A DNA stretch of 64,000 nucleotides from RHLJ01 sp965601955 (GTDB lineage Bacteria > Bacteroidota > Rhodothermia > Balneolales > Balneolaceae), in NCBI GenBank assembly GCA_965601955.1, contig OZ271855.1:3720001-3784000 (forward strand). Reading direction: 5' to 3'. Shown here piece after piece: positions 51,226 through 60,682 of this stretch; within the stretch, counting starts at the first letter, position 1, and every line of letters begins with the position of its first letter. The notes below the pieces were generated by a model. That model saw only the letters and a program-made list of their open reading frames with translations. It had not been told where the DNA came from and made no database searches. Position numbers and translations under genes: made by a program.

Positions 51226-53163
51226 CTATTTGCCGTCCTTTTCATCCGCTAATGCTAGCAATAACCTTCGCGTGATATCCATAAAATTACCTTCGGTAAT
51301 AATACCAACTAAACGGCTATTCTTCACTACCGGAAGACATCCTATTTTTTGAGTTTCCATGATATTCATTGCTTCTAATATTGACGCTTCCGGATGAATA
51401 GTTATTGGGTTCTGTATCATAAAGTCACTGACAGGCCTATTTGAGACCTCTTCGCCTTCAGCTGCTGCTTTTGCATATTCCCGGACCATCATCCTCATCG
51501 ATACCAATCCAATAATGTGCTTTTGGTCATCTTCAATAGGCACATACCTGATTTTTCTCCAATCCATAAGGTTGCCGGTGAACTCAATAAGATCTTCTTT
51601 CCGGGCAGTGAATAAATCAGTGGTCATAAACTCTTCTACAATCAAGCTGGATGGCTTCCAGTGATCCATATCTTCTACTCTAGCCAATCCCCATTTATGT
51701 ACCGGCTCACCTTTTTTCTGGTTTTTGAGCATGGAAGTAGTGATCGCAGAAACAGCATGTTCTCTATTATTGTCTTTGATTAGGTTTGAGTATGACTTCA
51801 CTACCCAATAAGCCCCGGTCTGAGATGACTCAATCCGATCTTCCAGTACTCCCAGGTAGGTATCTATATCCGACTTATCGACTTCTGCTTTTTCCAGGCC
51901 TGCCCGGGCTATGGGCAATAGTTCTTCCTGAATTAGCTCTTTAGCAGCTACCTTTCGTCCCCCCGTCCATTCAAACTTGGTATCCATACCCATTTTTGAG
52001 GCTGCGAAGAAATTCATCCTGGCATCATCAAATTCAAGCTCTTTGGTTATGTCAGGATGCTCGTCTTCAAATCCATTTAATAACCCGAGCCAAAAAGCTG
52101 TGTTAGCCATTTCATCAATTACAGTAGGACCCGAAGGAAGTACCCTGTTCTCTATTCTTAGGTGAGGTTTACCCCCGCCCACTCCATAACATGGCCTGTT
52201 CCATCGATAAACTGTACCATTGTGTACTTTTAACGCCATTAATTGAGGAGCGACCCCTTCTTTCATCAATTCTTCTGCGTTTTCTACTACATCAGAGCTA
52301 AGTAATACCCTAAATCTTGAAATGTCTTCCTTGTAAATATCCAGGATAGAATTTCTGAGCCAGTCGGTTCCAAACATCACTCTCGGACTGCTTTCCCGAA
52401 TATGATCACCTACCCCGCGGGTATCTACTGATTGATGGAACAAGGCAATACGAGTTTCAGCCCATAATCTCTTACCAAGGAAGAGCGGTGAATTTACCGC
52501 ACTTGCCAAAACCGGAGCCGTAATAGCCTGGGCAACATTGTATTTCGAAACAAACTCATCTGGTTTTATCTGTAAATGAATTTGAAAGCCTGTATTACAC
52601 CCTTCAAGCATGGGGGTATCAAATTTCATGAGCAGCTCGTCCATCCCCTGGATTCGAAGCTCATATTCTTTTCCCCGCAGGTTATCGATGGCCTCACAGA
52701 GAGCCTTATACCTTGGAATTGGAGTCAGACTATCCATACTTACATCGGCCTTCCGAATGGTGGGAAGGATTCCTGTAAGCAGTACCTCTGCACCAAATTC
52801 ATCTGCTGCTGCTCGTACCTGTTCCACATTCTTTTGGAGATTATGCTCCATTTGTGAGAGACAATTCCCTTTAAACTCAAGCGGAGGATTTACATTAATC
52901 TCAAGGTTAAACTTTGCGAACTCCGTAGTAAAATTGTCACTATCTCCACCAAGCTTTTCTAATACATCCGGAGCTTCAAAAAAAGGTTTGGCCTGCTGAT
53001 TGATTAAACAAAGTTCCTGTTCTGCCCCAATTCGAATTATATCTGTCTCAAACCACTCTTCCTCTAACATTTTTTCCAATGCTCTAACATCTTTTAGAAC
53101 ATTTTTCATGAAGTTTTGAATTTCTTCGTTAGTCTTAGCCAGTTTTACTCGTTGTTCGCCCAT
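51226..53163 (-). CDS. GCS2-family carboxylate-amine ligase-like protein fused to CBS pair
   Basis: Residues about 1-500 resemble the GCS2 (glutamate-cysteine ligase type 2) fold: RIGAEQELCLINQ with the metal-binding Glu pair, NLEINVNPP, GFQIHLQI, and GGKPHLRIENRVLPSGPT. The C-terminus (about 520-645) holds two CBS motifs (FMTTDLFTARKEDLIEF; FMIQNPITIHPEASILEAM, VGIITEGNFMDI), which usually bind adenosine nucleotides and regulate the enzyme. The product is unknown; glutathione synthesis is not shown. First of the operon after priA, upstream of the AstE/AspA-like gene. Confidence 0.85.
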   Translation of the reverse strand: MGEQRVKLAKTNEEIQNFMKNVLKDVRALEKMLEEEWFETDIIRIGAEQELCLINQQAKPFFEAPDVLEKLGGDSDNFTTEFAKFNLEINVNPPLEFKGNCLSQMEHNLQKNVEQVRAAADEFGAEVLLTGILPTIRKADVSMDSLTPIPRYKALCEAIDNLRGKEYELRIQGMDELLMKFDTPMLEGCNTGFQIHLQIKPDEFVSKYNVAQAITAPVLASAVNSPLFLGKRLWAETRIALFHQSVDTRGVGDHIRESSPRVMFGTDWLRNSILDIYKEDISRFRVLLSSDVVENAEELMKEGVAPQLMALKVHNGTVYRWNRPCYGVGGGKPHLRIENRVLPSGPTVIDEMANTAFWLGLLNGFEDEHPDITKELEFDDARMNFFAASKMGMDTKFEWTGGRKVAAKELIQEELLPIARAGLEKAEVDKSDIDTYLGVLEDRIESSQTGAYWVVKSYSNLIKDNNREHAVSAITTSMLKNQKKGEPVHKWGLARVEDMDHWKPSSLIVEEFMTTDLFTARKEDLIEFTGNLMDWRKIRYVPIEDDQKHIIGLVSMRMMVREYAKAAAEGEEVSNRPVSDFMIQNPITIHPEASILEAMNIMETQKIGCLPVVKNSRLVGIITEGNFMDITRRLLLALADEKDGK

Positions 53164-53221
53164 GTTTAATATTTATGAGTTCGGACGTAAATACTTACTT
53201 TCTGAAACCTATTGCAAGTTT

Positions 53222-55651
53222 TTAGCGCACTGCATCCACATTAATATTTATTCGGACCCTGGAATTGCTGATGTCTGAATGTATGGCATATACTTCCATT
53301 ACTTTTGTTAGCATCGCTTCGATATACTGAGCTCCTTTTTCTGTATCCAGCTTGAGCAGCATTTCCCAGATATAATTCTTGTTCATCCACCCTATAGAAG
53401 AAGATGATGGCCCCAAAACTTCAACGTCGGGAACTACTTTTGAAACCGCATTTTTAAGACTTTCTGATGCTTCTATTACTTCGTGCTCCTTCCTGCCTTT
53501 AAATACAAACTTAATAAGCCTCGAATAGGGAGGATAATTCAATGGTTTTCGAAAACCCATTTCTTCCTTCGCAAAACCTTCGTGGTCATGAAGTCTTGCA
53601 AATTGGATGGCTGCATTTTCAGGTTGCCGGGTTTGAATAAATACTTTGCCGGGTTTTTCTCCCCTACCTGATCTACCAGATACCTGACTTAATAGCTGGT
53701 ACATTCGTTCATGAGATTGAAAAGAAGGGAAAGCATATTCAGTATCTGCATCAATCACACCTACTACGGTCACATTTGGAAAATCAAGCCCCTTGGCTAC
53801 TAACTGGGTTCCTATAAGAATATCGGCTTCGTGGTTTCCAAATTTCGCGAGGATTTTTTCGTGCGCTCCTTTATTACTTGTTGAGTCTTTATCAAAACGA
53901 AGGATTTTAGCCTTGGGGAATAATGCCTCCAGGTTTTCTTCTACCTGTTGTGTGCCCGAGCCTCGTATTAACAAGTTTTTTGATCCACATTTTTCGCAAT
54001 GGGTATCAGCCCGCCTGGAATACCCTGAATAATGGCATAACAAAAGATTTCTGCGCTTATGATAGGTAAGGCTTACCGAGCATTCCGGGCTTTGGGGGAT
54101 ATGCCCACAGGTAGCGCATTGCAGGTAATTAGCAAAGCCTCTTCGGTTGAGCAACAAGATTGCCTGTTCTTTTTTGGATAGGGCTTGTTCAATGGCATCA
54201 TAAAGTGGAACAGCAAGGCTCCCTTTCATAGCGCCGGTGTATTGTTTCAGGTCGATGATATCGACATCGGGAAGTTTAGCATCGGCGTGCCTGCTTTTGA
54301 GAGTGAGCAGCTTGCACTTTCCTTTTGCTGCCATATGCAATGCTTGCATACTTGGTGTAGCAGATCCCATGACTACCACAGCATTTTCCAGATTAGACCT
54401 CATGATTGCAACTTCACGAGCATGATATCTTGGAGAAGGATCCTCTTGCTTGTAAGAACCGTCATGCTCTTCGTCAATTACTATGAGCCCCAGGTTTCGT
54501 ACCGGCGCATATACCGCAGACCTTGCGCCAATCGCTATTTTTTTCTTACCACTTTTCAATGCGTTCCAAGCTTGTAATCGCTCTCGATCACTCATTCTGC
54601 TATGAAGCACCGCGATTTTATCTCCAAAAACTTTATAAAAACGAGATACCGTTTGTGGGGTAAGGGAAATTTCCGGTACCAAAATAATCCCTCCTTTTCC
54701 TTTTAAAAGAATTTCATTCAGGGCATGAATATACACTTCCGTTTTACCACTGCCGGTAATGCCGTACAATAAATAGTTATCGAACTGCTCCTTTTGTATC
54801 GATCCATTTATGAGTTGAAAAGCTTCCTGTTGCTCACGGTTAAGCTCTTTGATCGAACCTGGTGTATATTTGAGTTCTAGATTAAACTCTTTCTCCACTT
54901 CTTTGAACTTGATCCATCCTTCATCTTGAAGCTTTCTTTTGATTGCACTATCAAAACCAGGTATTCCCGTCAGTAGTGAATCTCTTTTAGGAAGTTCAAT
55001 TTGGGTAAGTGCTGATAATGCTGTTTTCCACCTGGATGGTCTCTTTGTTGAACTTTCTAAAAATTCCTGAGCAATCTGCGCTGATTTCCCTTCCTCCCAA
55101 TCCCATTCCTTTTCAGTTTTAGGATTCACTTTCATAAACGGCTCTTCCCAAAGCTCAAGCACTCCTTTCTTAATCAGCTTTGAAACCAGAGAACCGGAAT
55201 CGCGCCACCGCTTATTTGCTTCTTTCAGTAGAAGCTTCTCATATGAAGCGATCTCTTCCACTACCTTTTGCTCTTTCTCATTAAGGTGGTGTATTGATGA
55301 ATCAGGGTGTATTCGTACAAATTCCCTGGATATAAAATTAAGCCCTGCCGGAAGTGCTGCCTGTATTACCTCTCCCCAGCTCGCAAAATAAAACTGATGC
55401 ACCCACTCAGTCAGCTTGAGCAATGAAGCATCTAATACCGGGCTTTCATCAAGAATTTCCCGGATCGGTTTAACCTTAAAATCCGGTTTTTGGCTATGAA
55501 GTTTAACCACTATACCTATTGCATTGTAAGTCCGAAATGGAGCCCAAACTCTCATTCCGAGCTTTAGCTCTTCATTCAAAGCTTCTGGTATCTCGTAAGT
55601 GAATAGTCTTCGTACCGCAGAAGGAAATGCTATATCAGCGTAATTACCCAA
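53222..55651 (-). CDS. priA: PriA primosomal helicase with degenerate zinc site
   Basis: Restarts stalled replication forks. The 809 residues show the N-terminal DNA-binding domain (YADIAFPSAVRRLFTY), a winged helix region, helicase Walker A GITGSGKTEVY, DEEH box, GSATPSMQAL, and C-terminal GTQLVAKGLDFPNVTVVGV with SGRSGRG. In the zinc region, family cysteines 3 and 6 are serines (S521, S542), while C512, C515, C524, C539, C552 and C555 remain; the site that pairs ligands 3-6 has lost two. The start appears to be TTG, with no in-frame ATG upstream before a stop. Confidence 0.95.
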   Translation of the reverse strand: MGNYADIAFPSAVRRLFTYEIPEALNEELKLGMRVWAPFRTYNAIGIVVKLHSQKPDFKVKPIREILDESPVLDASLLKLTEWVHQFYFASWGEVIQAALPAGLNFISREFVRIHPDSSIHHLNEKEQKVVEEIASYEKLLLKEANKRWRDSGSLVSKLIKKGVLELWEEPFMKVNPKTEKEWDWEEGKSAQIAQEFLESSTKRPSRWKTALSALTQIELPKRDSLLTGIPGFDSAIKRKLQDEGWIKFKEVEKEFNLELKYTPGSIKELNREQQEAFQLINGSIQKEQFDNYLLYGITGSGKTEVYIHALNEILLKGKGGIILVPEISLTPQTVSRFYKVFGDKIAVLHSRMSDRERLQAWNALKSGKKKIAIGARSAVYAPVRNLGLIVIDEEHDGSYKQEDPSPRYHAREVAIMRSNLENAVVVMGSATPSMQALHMAAKGKCKLLTLKSRHADAKLPDVDIIDLKQYTGAMKGSLAVPLYDAIEQALSKKEQAILLLNRRGFANYLQCATCGHIPQSPECSVSLTYHKRRNLLLCHYSGYSRRADTHCEKCGSKNLLIRGSGTQQVEENLEALFPKAKILRFDKDSTSNKGAHEKILAKFGNHEADILIGTQLVAKGLDFPNVTVVGVIDADTEYAFPSFQSHERMYQLLSQVSGRSGRGEKPGKVFIQTRQPENAAIQFARLHDHEGFAKEEMGFRKPLNYPPYSRLIKFVFKGRKEHEVIEASESLKNAVSKVVPDVEVLGPSSSSIGWMNKNYIWEMLLKLDTEKGAQYIEAMLTKVMEVYAIHSDISNSRVRININVDAVR

Positions 55652-55657
55652 TATGTT

Positions 55658-55699
55658 GTGTTTGAATTGTGAAATAGTAAGCTACTCCAATTCAAACAC
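55658..55699. promoter_or_regulatory. Inverted repeat at the priA start
   Basis: GTGTTTGAATTG (55658-55669) and CAATTCAAACAC (55688-55699) are exact reverse complements with an 18-base spacer, directly upstream of priA. It may be an operator or a bidirectional hairpin; no T-run follows. Confidence 0.4.
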
Positions 55700-55726
55700 T
55701 CAAATCAACCTTAAAGAAAAAGTAAA

Positions 55727-55927
55727 ATGTATAAAAGGATGATGATGATAGGTAAAGTAAATACCAAACTGCCTTGCCAATATGTTGTCTTGTCTCTCAT
55801 AGCTGTCACCATATTTCTTGGGATTTACACTTTAATGTTTCTGCTTTGTTTCGCCTATATGAATTATAGTTTTGTAATTCTTTTCTGGTACCACATGATG
55901 ATGTTAGAACAAACATGCATGGAGTAA
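55727..55927 (+). CDS. Possible small hydrophobic protein (doubtful)
   Basis: A 66-residue frame from ATG 55727 with hydrophobic stretches at about 20-38 and 36-56 and no family resemblance. It lies in a 293-base gap between the divergent priA start and the convergent four-helix gene. No Shine-Dalgarno or promoter is evident, and it could be chance. Confidence 0.25.
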   Translation: MYKRMMMIGKVNTKLPCQYVVLSLIAVTIFLGIYTLMFLLCFAYMNYSFVILFWYHMMMLEQTCME

Positions 55928-55944
55928 GAATATTCAGCAAGGAG

Positions 55945-56355
55945 TTAAGAATTAGGAGGTTTAGCTTGACTGTTTTTTCTTGCTGTGTTTACACTTGCTG
56001 TAAATATTGCAATGAGCTGATCGCATTCTGCAATAGCCTTATCAATAATTCCATTTTCTAACAGTGGTTTTTGTTTGATAATTTTTAAACATACATGTGT
56101 TTCTCTCAGTTCTTTTAGTCCAATTTTAAGCTTATGAATGAAATCTTTTCTGGATTCGGCTCCTTTTGCTTCTGCATAATGGAAAGCAGGAGAGCTCCCT
56201 GATCTTATCAGTTGTTTAGAAAAATGCTGTCCTGTATATGATTTAGGCAGTTTCTCAGACAGTTTGATTACCATTAAAGAAAAATCTATTAACCGGTCTT
56301 CTAAATCATACTTCTTCCTCTTCTCCATTCTCATCTCCGTATCCATACTCTTCAT
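55945..56355 (-). CDS. Four-helix bundle protein, S23/IVP type
   Basis: The 136 residues match the four-helix family named after the protein encoded in 23S rRNA intervening sequences (KKYDLEDRLIDFSLMVIKL, GSSPAFHYAEAKGAESRKDFIHKLKIGLKEL, CDQLIAIF). The same fold occurs in Avd proteins of diversity-generating retroelements, but no reverse transcriptase is here. Here it is a lone gene between priA and comM, not in rRNA. The last codons (Asn-Ser-stop) match the AT-rich repeat word (CCTAATTCTTAA). Exact start is unsure: two ATG codons lie near each other. Confidence 0.85.
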   Translation of the reverse strand: MKSMDTEMRMEKRKKYDLEDRLIDFSLMVIKLSEKLPKSYTGQHFSKQLIRSGSSPAFHYAEAKGAESRKDFIHKLKIGLKELRETHVCLKIIKQKPLLENGIIDKAIAECDQLIAIFTASVNTARKNSQAKPPNS

Positions 56356-56390
56356 TCTTCAATCCTTGTTTTTTACTCTTCATTTGGTAC

Positions 56391-57932
56391 TCACCCCAAC
56401 CACCCATCTCTATCTAAGCTTCGGTACTGAATAGCTTCTGCAATGTGATTCGCCTGTATGCTTTCCGATTTATCTAAATCAGCGATCGTTCTCCCTACTT
56501 TTAGGATTCTGTCATATGCCCTTGCAGACAGACCTAGTGAAATGATTGCTCCTTTTAGGATTTCGGAGCCCTGAGTATCAAGCTTGCATACCTTTCGTAC
56601 CTGGCGAGTGTTCATTTGAGCATTACTATACACTCCCTTTACACCGAAGAATCGCTTTGATTGAATTTTTCGGGCTTTGATTACTCTCTCCCGGATTTCA
56701 GTGGAAGACTCTCCTTTTGCTCTTCCCGAAAGCTCATCATAACTCACTTTGTTAACCTCGATATGCAAATCTATCCGGTCCAGAAGAGGACCGCTGATTT
56801 TACTTAGGTAGCGTTGCATCTGTAGGGAGCTAACCCCTCCTACTTCATTTGGGTTATACCAATCTCCTGATGGAGATGGATTCATAGAGGCGACTAACAT
56901 CACCCTGCTTGGGTAAGTAACACTCATTCTTGCACGTGAAATAGAGACAAAACCATCTTCCAGGGGCTGTCGCATCACTTCCAAAGCACTTCGCTTGAAT
57001 TCAGGAAGTTCATCCAAAAAAAGAACTCCATTATGAGCCATTGAAATCTCACCAGGCATAGGCATTCCCCCTCCTCCTACTAAAGCAACATCTGAAACAG
57101 TGTGATGTGGTGCTCTAAATGGCCGGGAAGTAATTAGCGCTTTTCCAGATTGTAGCAAACCAGAAACAGAATGTATTTTCGTGGTTTCTAAAGCTTCCTC
57201 AAGAGTTAAAGGTGGAAGGATAGTTGGAATTCTGCGGGCCATCATTGTTTTTCCTGATCCTGGTGGACCTACCATAACTACATTATGCCCTCCCGCTGCA
57301 GCGATCTCAAGTGCCCTCTTTACATTTTCCTGGCCTCGTACATCACTGAAATCAAGAACTTCGGAAATCCCATTTTTACCAAAAATTGAATCTATGTTTG
57401 TCGAATGAGGGCGAACCGAGCTTCTATCCTCCAGCCAGTCTTTTACCTGGTTCAGGTGTTCAAACGGAAATATTTCTAAGCCATCAACTACAGCAGCTTC
57501 TGAACCATTTTCTTTTGGAACTACTAAATGTTTAAACCCTCGATTTTTAGCTTCGACCGCAACTGGAAGGACTCCTTTGACTGGACGAATTTTCCCATCT
57601 AAGGATAATTCGCCGACTACCACAGTGTCATCTAGTTTAGAAGTATGTAGTTGGCCGGACATGTTGAGAAGACCTATGGCTATTGGAAGGTCAAAAGCAT
57701 TCCCTTCTTTGGGAAGATCGGCCGGAGCCAGATTTACGGTTATTCTTCCTATTGGGTAATAGGAACCTGTATTTCTGATGGCTGCTTCTACCCGATCTCT
57801 TGATTCTGAAACTGCTCGATCAGGCAGCCCGACTAAAAAAAATTTCACCATTCCATTAGTGTGATGAGTCTCTACATCAATGATTCTCGCATCAACACCA
57901 ACGGTAGCGGCACAGTAAACTCTTGCTAACAT
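56391..57932 (-). CDS. comM: YifB/ComM-family Mg-chelatase-like AAA ATPase
   Basis: ComM is a hexameric helicase promoting branch migration during natural transformation. Start set at ATG 57932, giving MLARVYCAATVGVD, the family opening; the frame extends to 58016. The 513 residues show a Lon-like N-domain, Walker A GPPGSGKT, Walker B VLFLDELPEF, and the C-terminal Mg-chelatase-like domain with SARAYDRILKVGRTIADL. Divergent from the DUF4342 gene. Confidence 0.93.
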   Translation of the reverse strand: MLARVYCAATVGVDARIIDVETHHTNGMVKFFLVGLPDRAVSESRDRVEAAIRNTGSYYPIGRITVNLAPADLPKEGNAFDLPIAIGLLNMSGQLHTSKLDDTVVVGELSLDGKIRPVKGVLPVAVEAKNRGFKHLVVPKENGSEAAVVDGLEIFPFEHLNQVKDWLEDRSSVRPHSTNIDSIFGKNGISEVLDFSDVRGQENVKRALEIAAAGGHNVVMVGPPGSGKTMMARRIPTILPPLTLEEALETTKIHSVSGLLQSGKALITSRPFRAPHHTVSDVALVGGGGMPMPGEISMAHNGVLFLDELPEFKRSALEVMRQPLEDGFVSISRARMSVTYPSRVMLVASMNPSPSGDWYNPNEVGGVSSLQMQRYLSKISGPLLDRIDLHIEVNKVSYDELSGRAKGESSTEIRERVIKARKIQSKRFFGVKGVYSNAQMNTRQVRKVCKLDTQGSEILKGAIISLGLSARAYDRILKVGRTIADLDKSESIQANHIAEAIQYRSLDRDGWLG

Positions 57933-58021
57933 TGGAACTCCGAATCTTTTTATTTTTCTTTCCGTAGTTAGACCGCGAAGGAGGAGACTCCTTACAAAAA
58001 ATTTCATAAATCGCACATATC

Positions 58022-58456
58022 ATGAATAAAGACGAGGCAAAATCAAAAGCGAAACGCATCTATGAAGAAGTTCAGGGCGGGGTGAATGAAGTGATTTCAA
58101 AAATCAGGGAATTTATCAAGGAAGGCAGTGCCCGGCGATTAATCATCAAGAACAAAAGTGGTGAAGTGGTTTTCCAGACTCAACTTGCCGTCGGCGTTGG
58201 TGGAGCTGCATTAGTTGGTGCAATGGCTCCTGTAATTTCCGCAATAGGGATGTTCGCAATGTTTATCAACGATTACCAAATTTTGGTAGAGAGAGAGGTA
58301 GAAGGTGAAGAAGATGAATTCTCTGTAGATGCTGAAATCATCGAAATCACTGAAGATGAAGAGGAAGAAGAATCAAAAGAGACAGCTGCCGAAGAAGAGG
58401 AAGAGGCTAAAGACGAGCCCGAAGAAAAAACGGTAGGCAAGAAAAAGAAGAAGTAA
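58022..58456 (+). CDS. DUF4342-type membrane-associated protein with acidic tail
   Basis: The 144 residues begin with a charged helix, then VNEVISKIREFIKEGSARRLIIKNKSGEVVFQTQ (given here only as landmark; residues about 20-52), a hydrophobic stretch at about 57-81 and a very acidic tail with a lysine-rich end. The middle resembles DUF4342. Function unknown. Start is ATG 58022. A bidirectional terminator follows. Confidence 0.75.
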   Translation: MNKDEAKSKAKRIYEEVQGGVNEVISKIREFIKEGSARRLIIKNKSGEVVFQTQLAVGVGGAALVGAMAPVISAIGMFAMFINDYQILVEREVEGEEDEFSVDAEIIEITEDEEEEESKETAAEEEEEAKDEPEEKTVGKKKKK

Positions 58457-58474
58457 TTAGTTTTTTAAAAAGAA

Positions 58475-58513
58475 AAAGGTGACAGGAGCTAATCCTGGTC
58501 ACCTTTCTTTTTA
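58475..58513. terminator. Bidirectional terminator between DUF4342 gene and trxB
   Basis: AAAGGTGACAGGA pairs with TCCTGGTCACCTTT across a five-base loop, with one bulged base. It is followed by CTTTTT on the plus strand and preceded by A-runs, so it can serve both convergent genes. Confidence 0.85.
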
Positions 58514-58526
58514 TACACCCTTTTTG

Positions 58527-59477
58527 TTAGGCAGTGAGTTCATTACTTAGATAATGCTCCGCATCCAATGCTGCCTTACACCCGGTTCCAGCTGCTGTAA
58601 CTGCCTGTCGGTAAAAGGAATCCATCGCATCACCACAAGCAAAAACGCCGGGTAAATCTGTTTTAGTAGATTGCCCTTTTGTTTGGATATAGCCCACATC
58701 ATCCATAGTCAACACATCTTTAAATAAACCAGTATTGGGTTTGTGCCCTATCGCTACAAATACTCCTGTTACATCTTCAAGCACAGTTGACTCATTCGTT
58801 TGGTTATTCTTGATCTTTGCTCCTTCAACCACCTGGTCGCCTAGCACTTCTTCAAGTTCGCTGTTCCACATGAACTCGATTTTCTCGTTGGCAAAGGCAC
58901 GAGCCTGCATTGCTTTTGAAGCTCGTAATTCTTCCCTACGATGAACAACCGTTACTTTACTCGCAAATTTGGTAAGAAAGGTAGCTTCTTCCATGGCGGT
59001 ATCTCCTCCACCAACAATAACTACATGCTGATTCCTGAAGAAAGCACCATCACAAGTAGCACAAGCTGATACCCCTTTCCCTCTTAGTCGGGTTTCGCTC
59101 TCAATACCAAGCCACATAGCAGATGCACCGGTTGAAATAATAATGGTATCCGCTTTGATTTCTGTTTTCTCGTCAACAGTTAGCCTGTATGGACGCTCTC
59201 CAAATTCAATATTGGTCACATATCCATACCTGCAATCAGCTCCAAACTTAGACGCTTGCTCCCTGAAGTCCTGCATCATTTGAGGGCCCATTACCCCATC
59301 AGGATAACCAGGAAAGTTTTCTACATCGGTGGTGGTCATAAGCTGACCTCCTGGTTCCGGACCTTCAAAAACGATGGGATTGAGGTCCGCTCTTGCAGCA
59401 TAAAGTGCTGCAGTTAGCCCGGCAGGGCCGCTTCCAATAATAACTACCTTAAAGGTTTTGCCTGCAATATCTTCCAT
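58527..59477 (-). CDS. trxB: Thioredoxin-disulfide reductase
   Basis: NADPH- and FAD-dependent flavoenzyme that reduces thioredoxin in the cytoplasm. The 316 residues carry the FAD motif GSGPAGLTAALYAARA, the redox pair CATC (C139, C142) followed by DGAFF, the NADPH motif GGGDTAMEEATFL and the C-terminal GVFACGDAMDSFYRQAVTAAGTG region (split for length: FACGDAMD and AVTAAGTG). Monocistronic, convergent with the DUF4342 gene. Confidence 0.97.
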   Translation of the reverse strand: MEDIAGKTFKVVIIGSGPAGLTAALYAARADLNPIVFEGPEPGGQLMTTTDVENFPGYPDGVMGPQMMQDFREQASKFGADCRYGYVTNIEFGERPYRLTVDEKTEIKADTIIISTGASAMWLGIESETRLRGKGVSACATCDGAFFRNQHVVIVGGGDTAMEEATFLTKFASKVTVVHRREELRASKAMQARAFANEKIEFMWNSELEEVLGDQVVEGAKIKNNQTNESTVLEDVTGVFVAIGHKPNTGLFKDVLTMDDVGYIQTKGQSTKTDLPGVFACGDAMDSFYRQAVTAAGTGCKAALDAEHYLSNELTA

Positions 59478-59563
59478 AATAATATCTTAAAATTTTTTAC
59501 CCGACAATGATAAGAAAATCAAGAATCATTAGGAGTTGAATATCTCTATTAAACCAATAGGCA

Positions 59564-60682
59564 TTAAGGAGTTTTGAGGAGAACGCAGCTATTAGTTATT
59601 TCAGCACGAGTAATATCAGATGCAAAGTACGATTCTTTCTGTATTTCATCATTTATGTAGAGAAGTTCTTCCTCAGTATTGAATTCGAAAAAGAACTTTA
59701 CCTCAATTTGTTCTGGAGGTAGTAATAGAGTGAGAAAACCTTCACCAGCTTCAACTACAGGAAGTGATTCTACCAGGTAGCAGACATTTCTCTGATTATC
59801 TTCGGAATCCTCTACAGGGAAATGATAATTCAGTGATTCAGGAGTAATGCTTATATAAAAAACAATGGGATCCGTTACTGGAGCATTGAATTGCCATATA
59901 CCCTGATAAAGATCTAATGGTGTTAAGATGCATTCTGGCTCAGCAGAAGAAAAATCGAAATTACTTTGTGTATAAAGTTCATCTACTAAAGAACCGTCCT
60001 CCATCCTTTGAATTCTTAATCCATCATTTGTCCTGGTTACAGTGACTTCTTGTCGGCCTGTTTCGGAGGAGGGGTCATTGTCTTGTATCGTAAATTTTGT
60101 TCCATCAATCGCAAAAACTTCCATAACTGAAGTAAAGTAACAATCTTCATCTTGCCCCCTGCTTGCAACTCGTACAGAATCCTCCTGGATTGATACATAG
60201 ACTGTATCATTATCCATCTCGTTTATGTATTGCCAAACTCCAAATACATCTGTCGGATCCACACATATCGGTGCCAGTGTATTAATATCTACTTCGCTAG
60301 GCTGATATATATCAAGTTCTGATTGAGTCTTATCAATATCCCGGACATGAAGCCCTTCTCCATTCCTCGAAAAAGTTATTCCTCTGTTTTCCTCTCTTCC
60401 TTCCTGCTGCAATAAATAAAATCCTTTGCCATCAATGGAAACTACCTCATAGGTATCAACAGTAATGCAATTCTCTGAGCGATCGTAGAAATAAAATGTA
60501 ACCTCAGAGGCTGAAATCGATAGAAAAGTGTTATCTCCTGTACCCGAGTTTAATTGCCAGAACCCCTGTACTTCGCCTACTTCTTCGCTATCCAGTTCTA
60601 TTTCTTCGCAGGCTAATGTTGTTAAAAAAAATCCACAGAACAGAAGTGCGGCATACTTCGCATAGTTATTCAAATACCTCAT
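59564..60682 (-). CDS. Lipoprotein with three tandem beta repeats, family unknown
   Basis: A lipobox (TLAC, Cys25) ends the signal, so a lipid-anchored outer protein is likely. After it, three units start with GFWQLN (W42), GVWQYI (W150) and GIWQFN (W263), spaced 108 and 113 residues apart. Each continues with a beta-rich stretch such as VSIQEDSV or ISITPESL and a single Cys (in NCITV, DCYFT, VCYLV). This looks like three lipocalin-like units of about 105 residues. I do not recognise a family. Monocistronic, 86 bases upstream of trxB on the same strand. Confidence 0.7.
   Translation of the reverse strand: MRYLNNYAKYAALLFCGFFLTTLACEEIELDSEEVGEVQGFWQLNSGTGDNTFLSISASEVTFYFYDRSENCITVDTYEVVSIDGKGFYLLQQEGREENRGITFSRNGEGLHVRDIDKTQSELDIYQPSEVDINTLAPICVDPTDVFGVWQYINEMDNDTVYVSIQEDSVRVASRGQDEDCYFTSVMEVFAIDGTKFTIQDNDPSSETGRQEVTVTRTNDGLRIQRMEDGSLVDELYTQSNFDFSSAEPECILTPLDLYQGIWQFNAPVTDPIVFYISITPESLNYHFPVEDSEDNQRNVCYLVESLPVVEAGEGFLTLLLPPEQIEVKFFFEFNTEEELLYINDEIQKESYFASDITRAEITNSCVLLKTP

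Noticed and set aside
56391..58016. Longer start for the ComM-like protein
   Set aside because: The extra 28 residues are not like the family opening; ATG 57932 gives MLARVYCAATVGVD.
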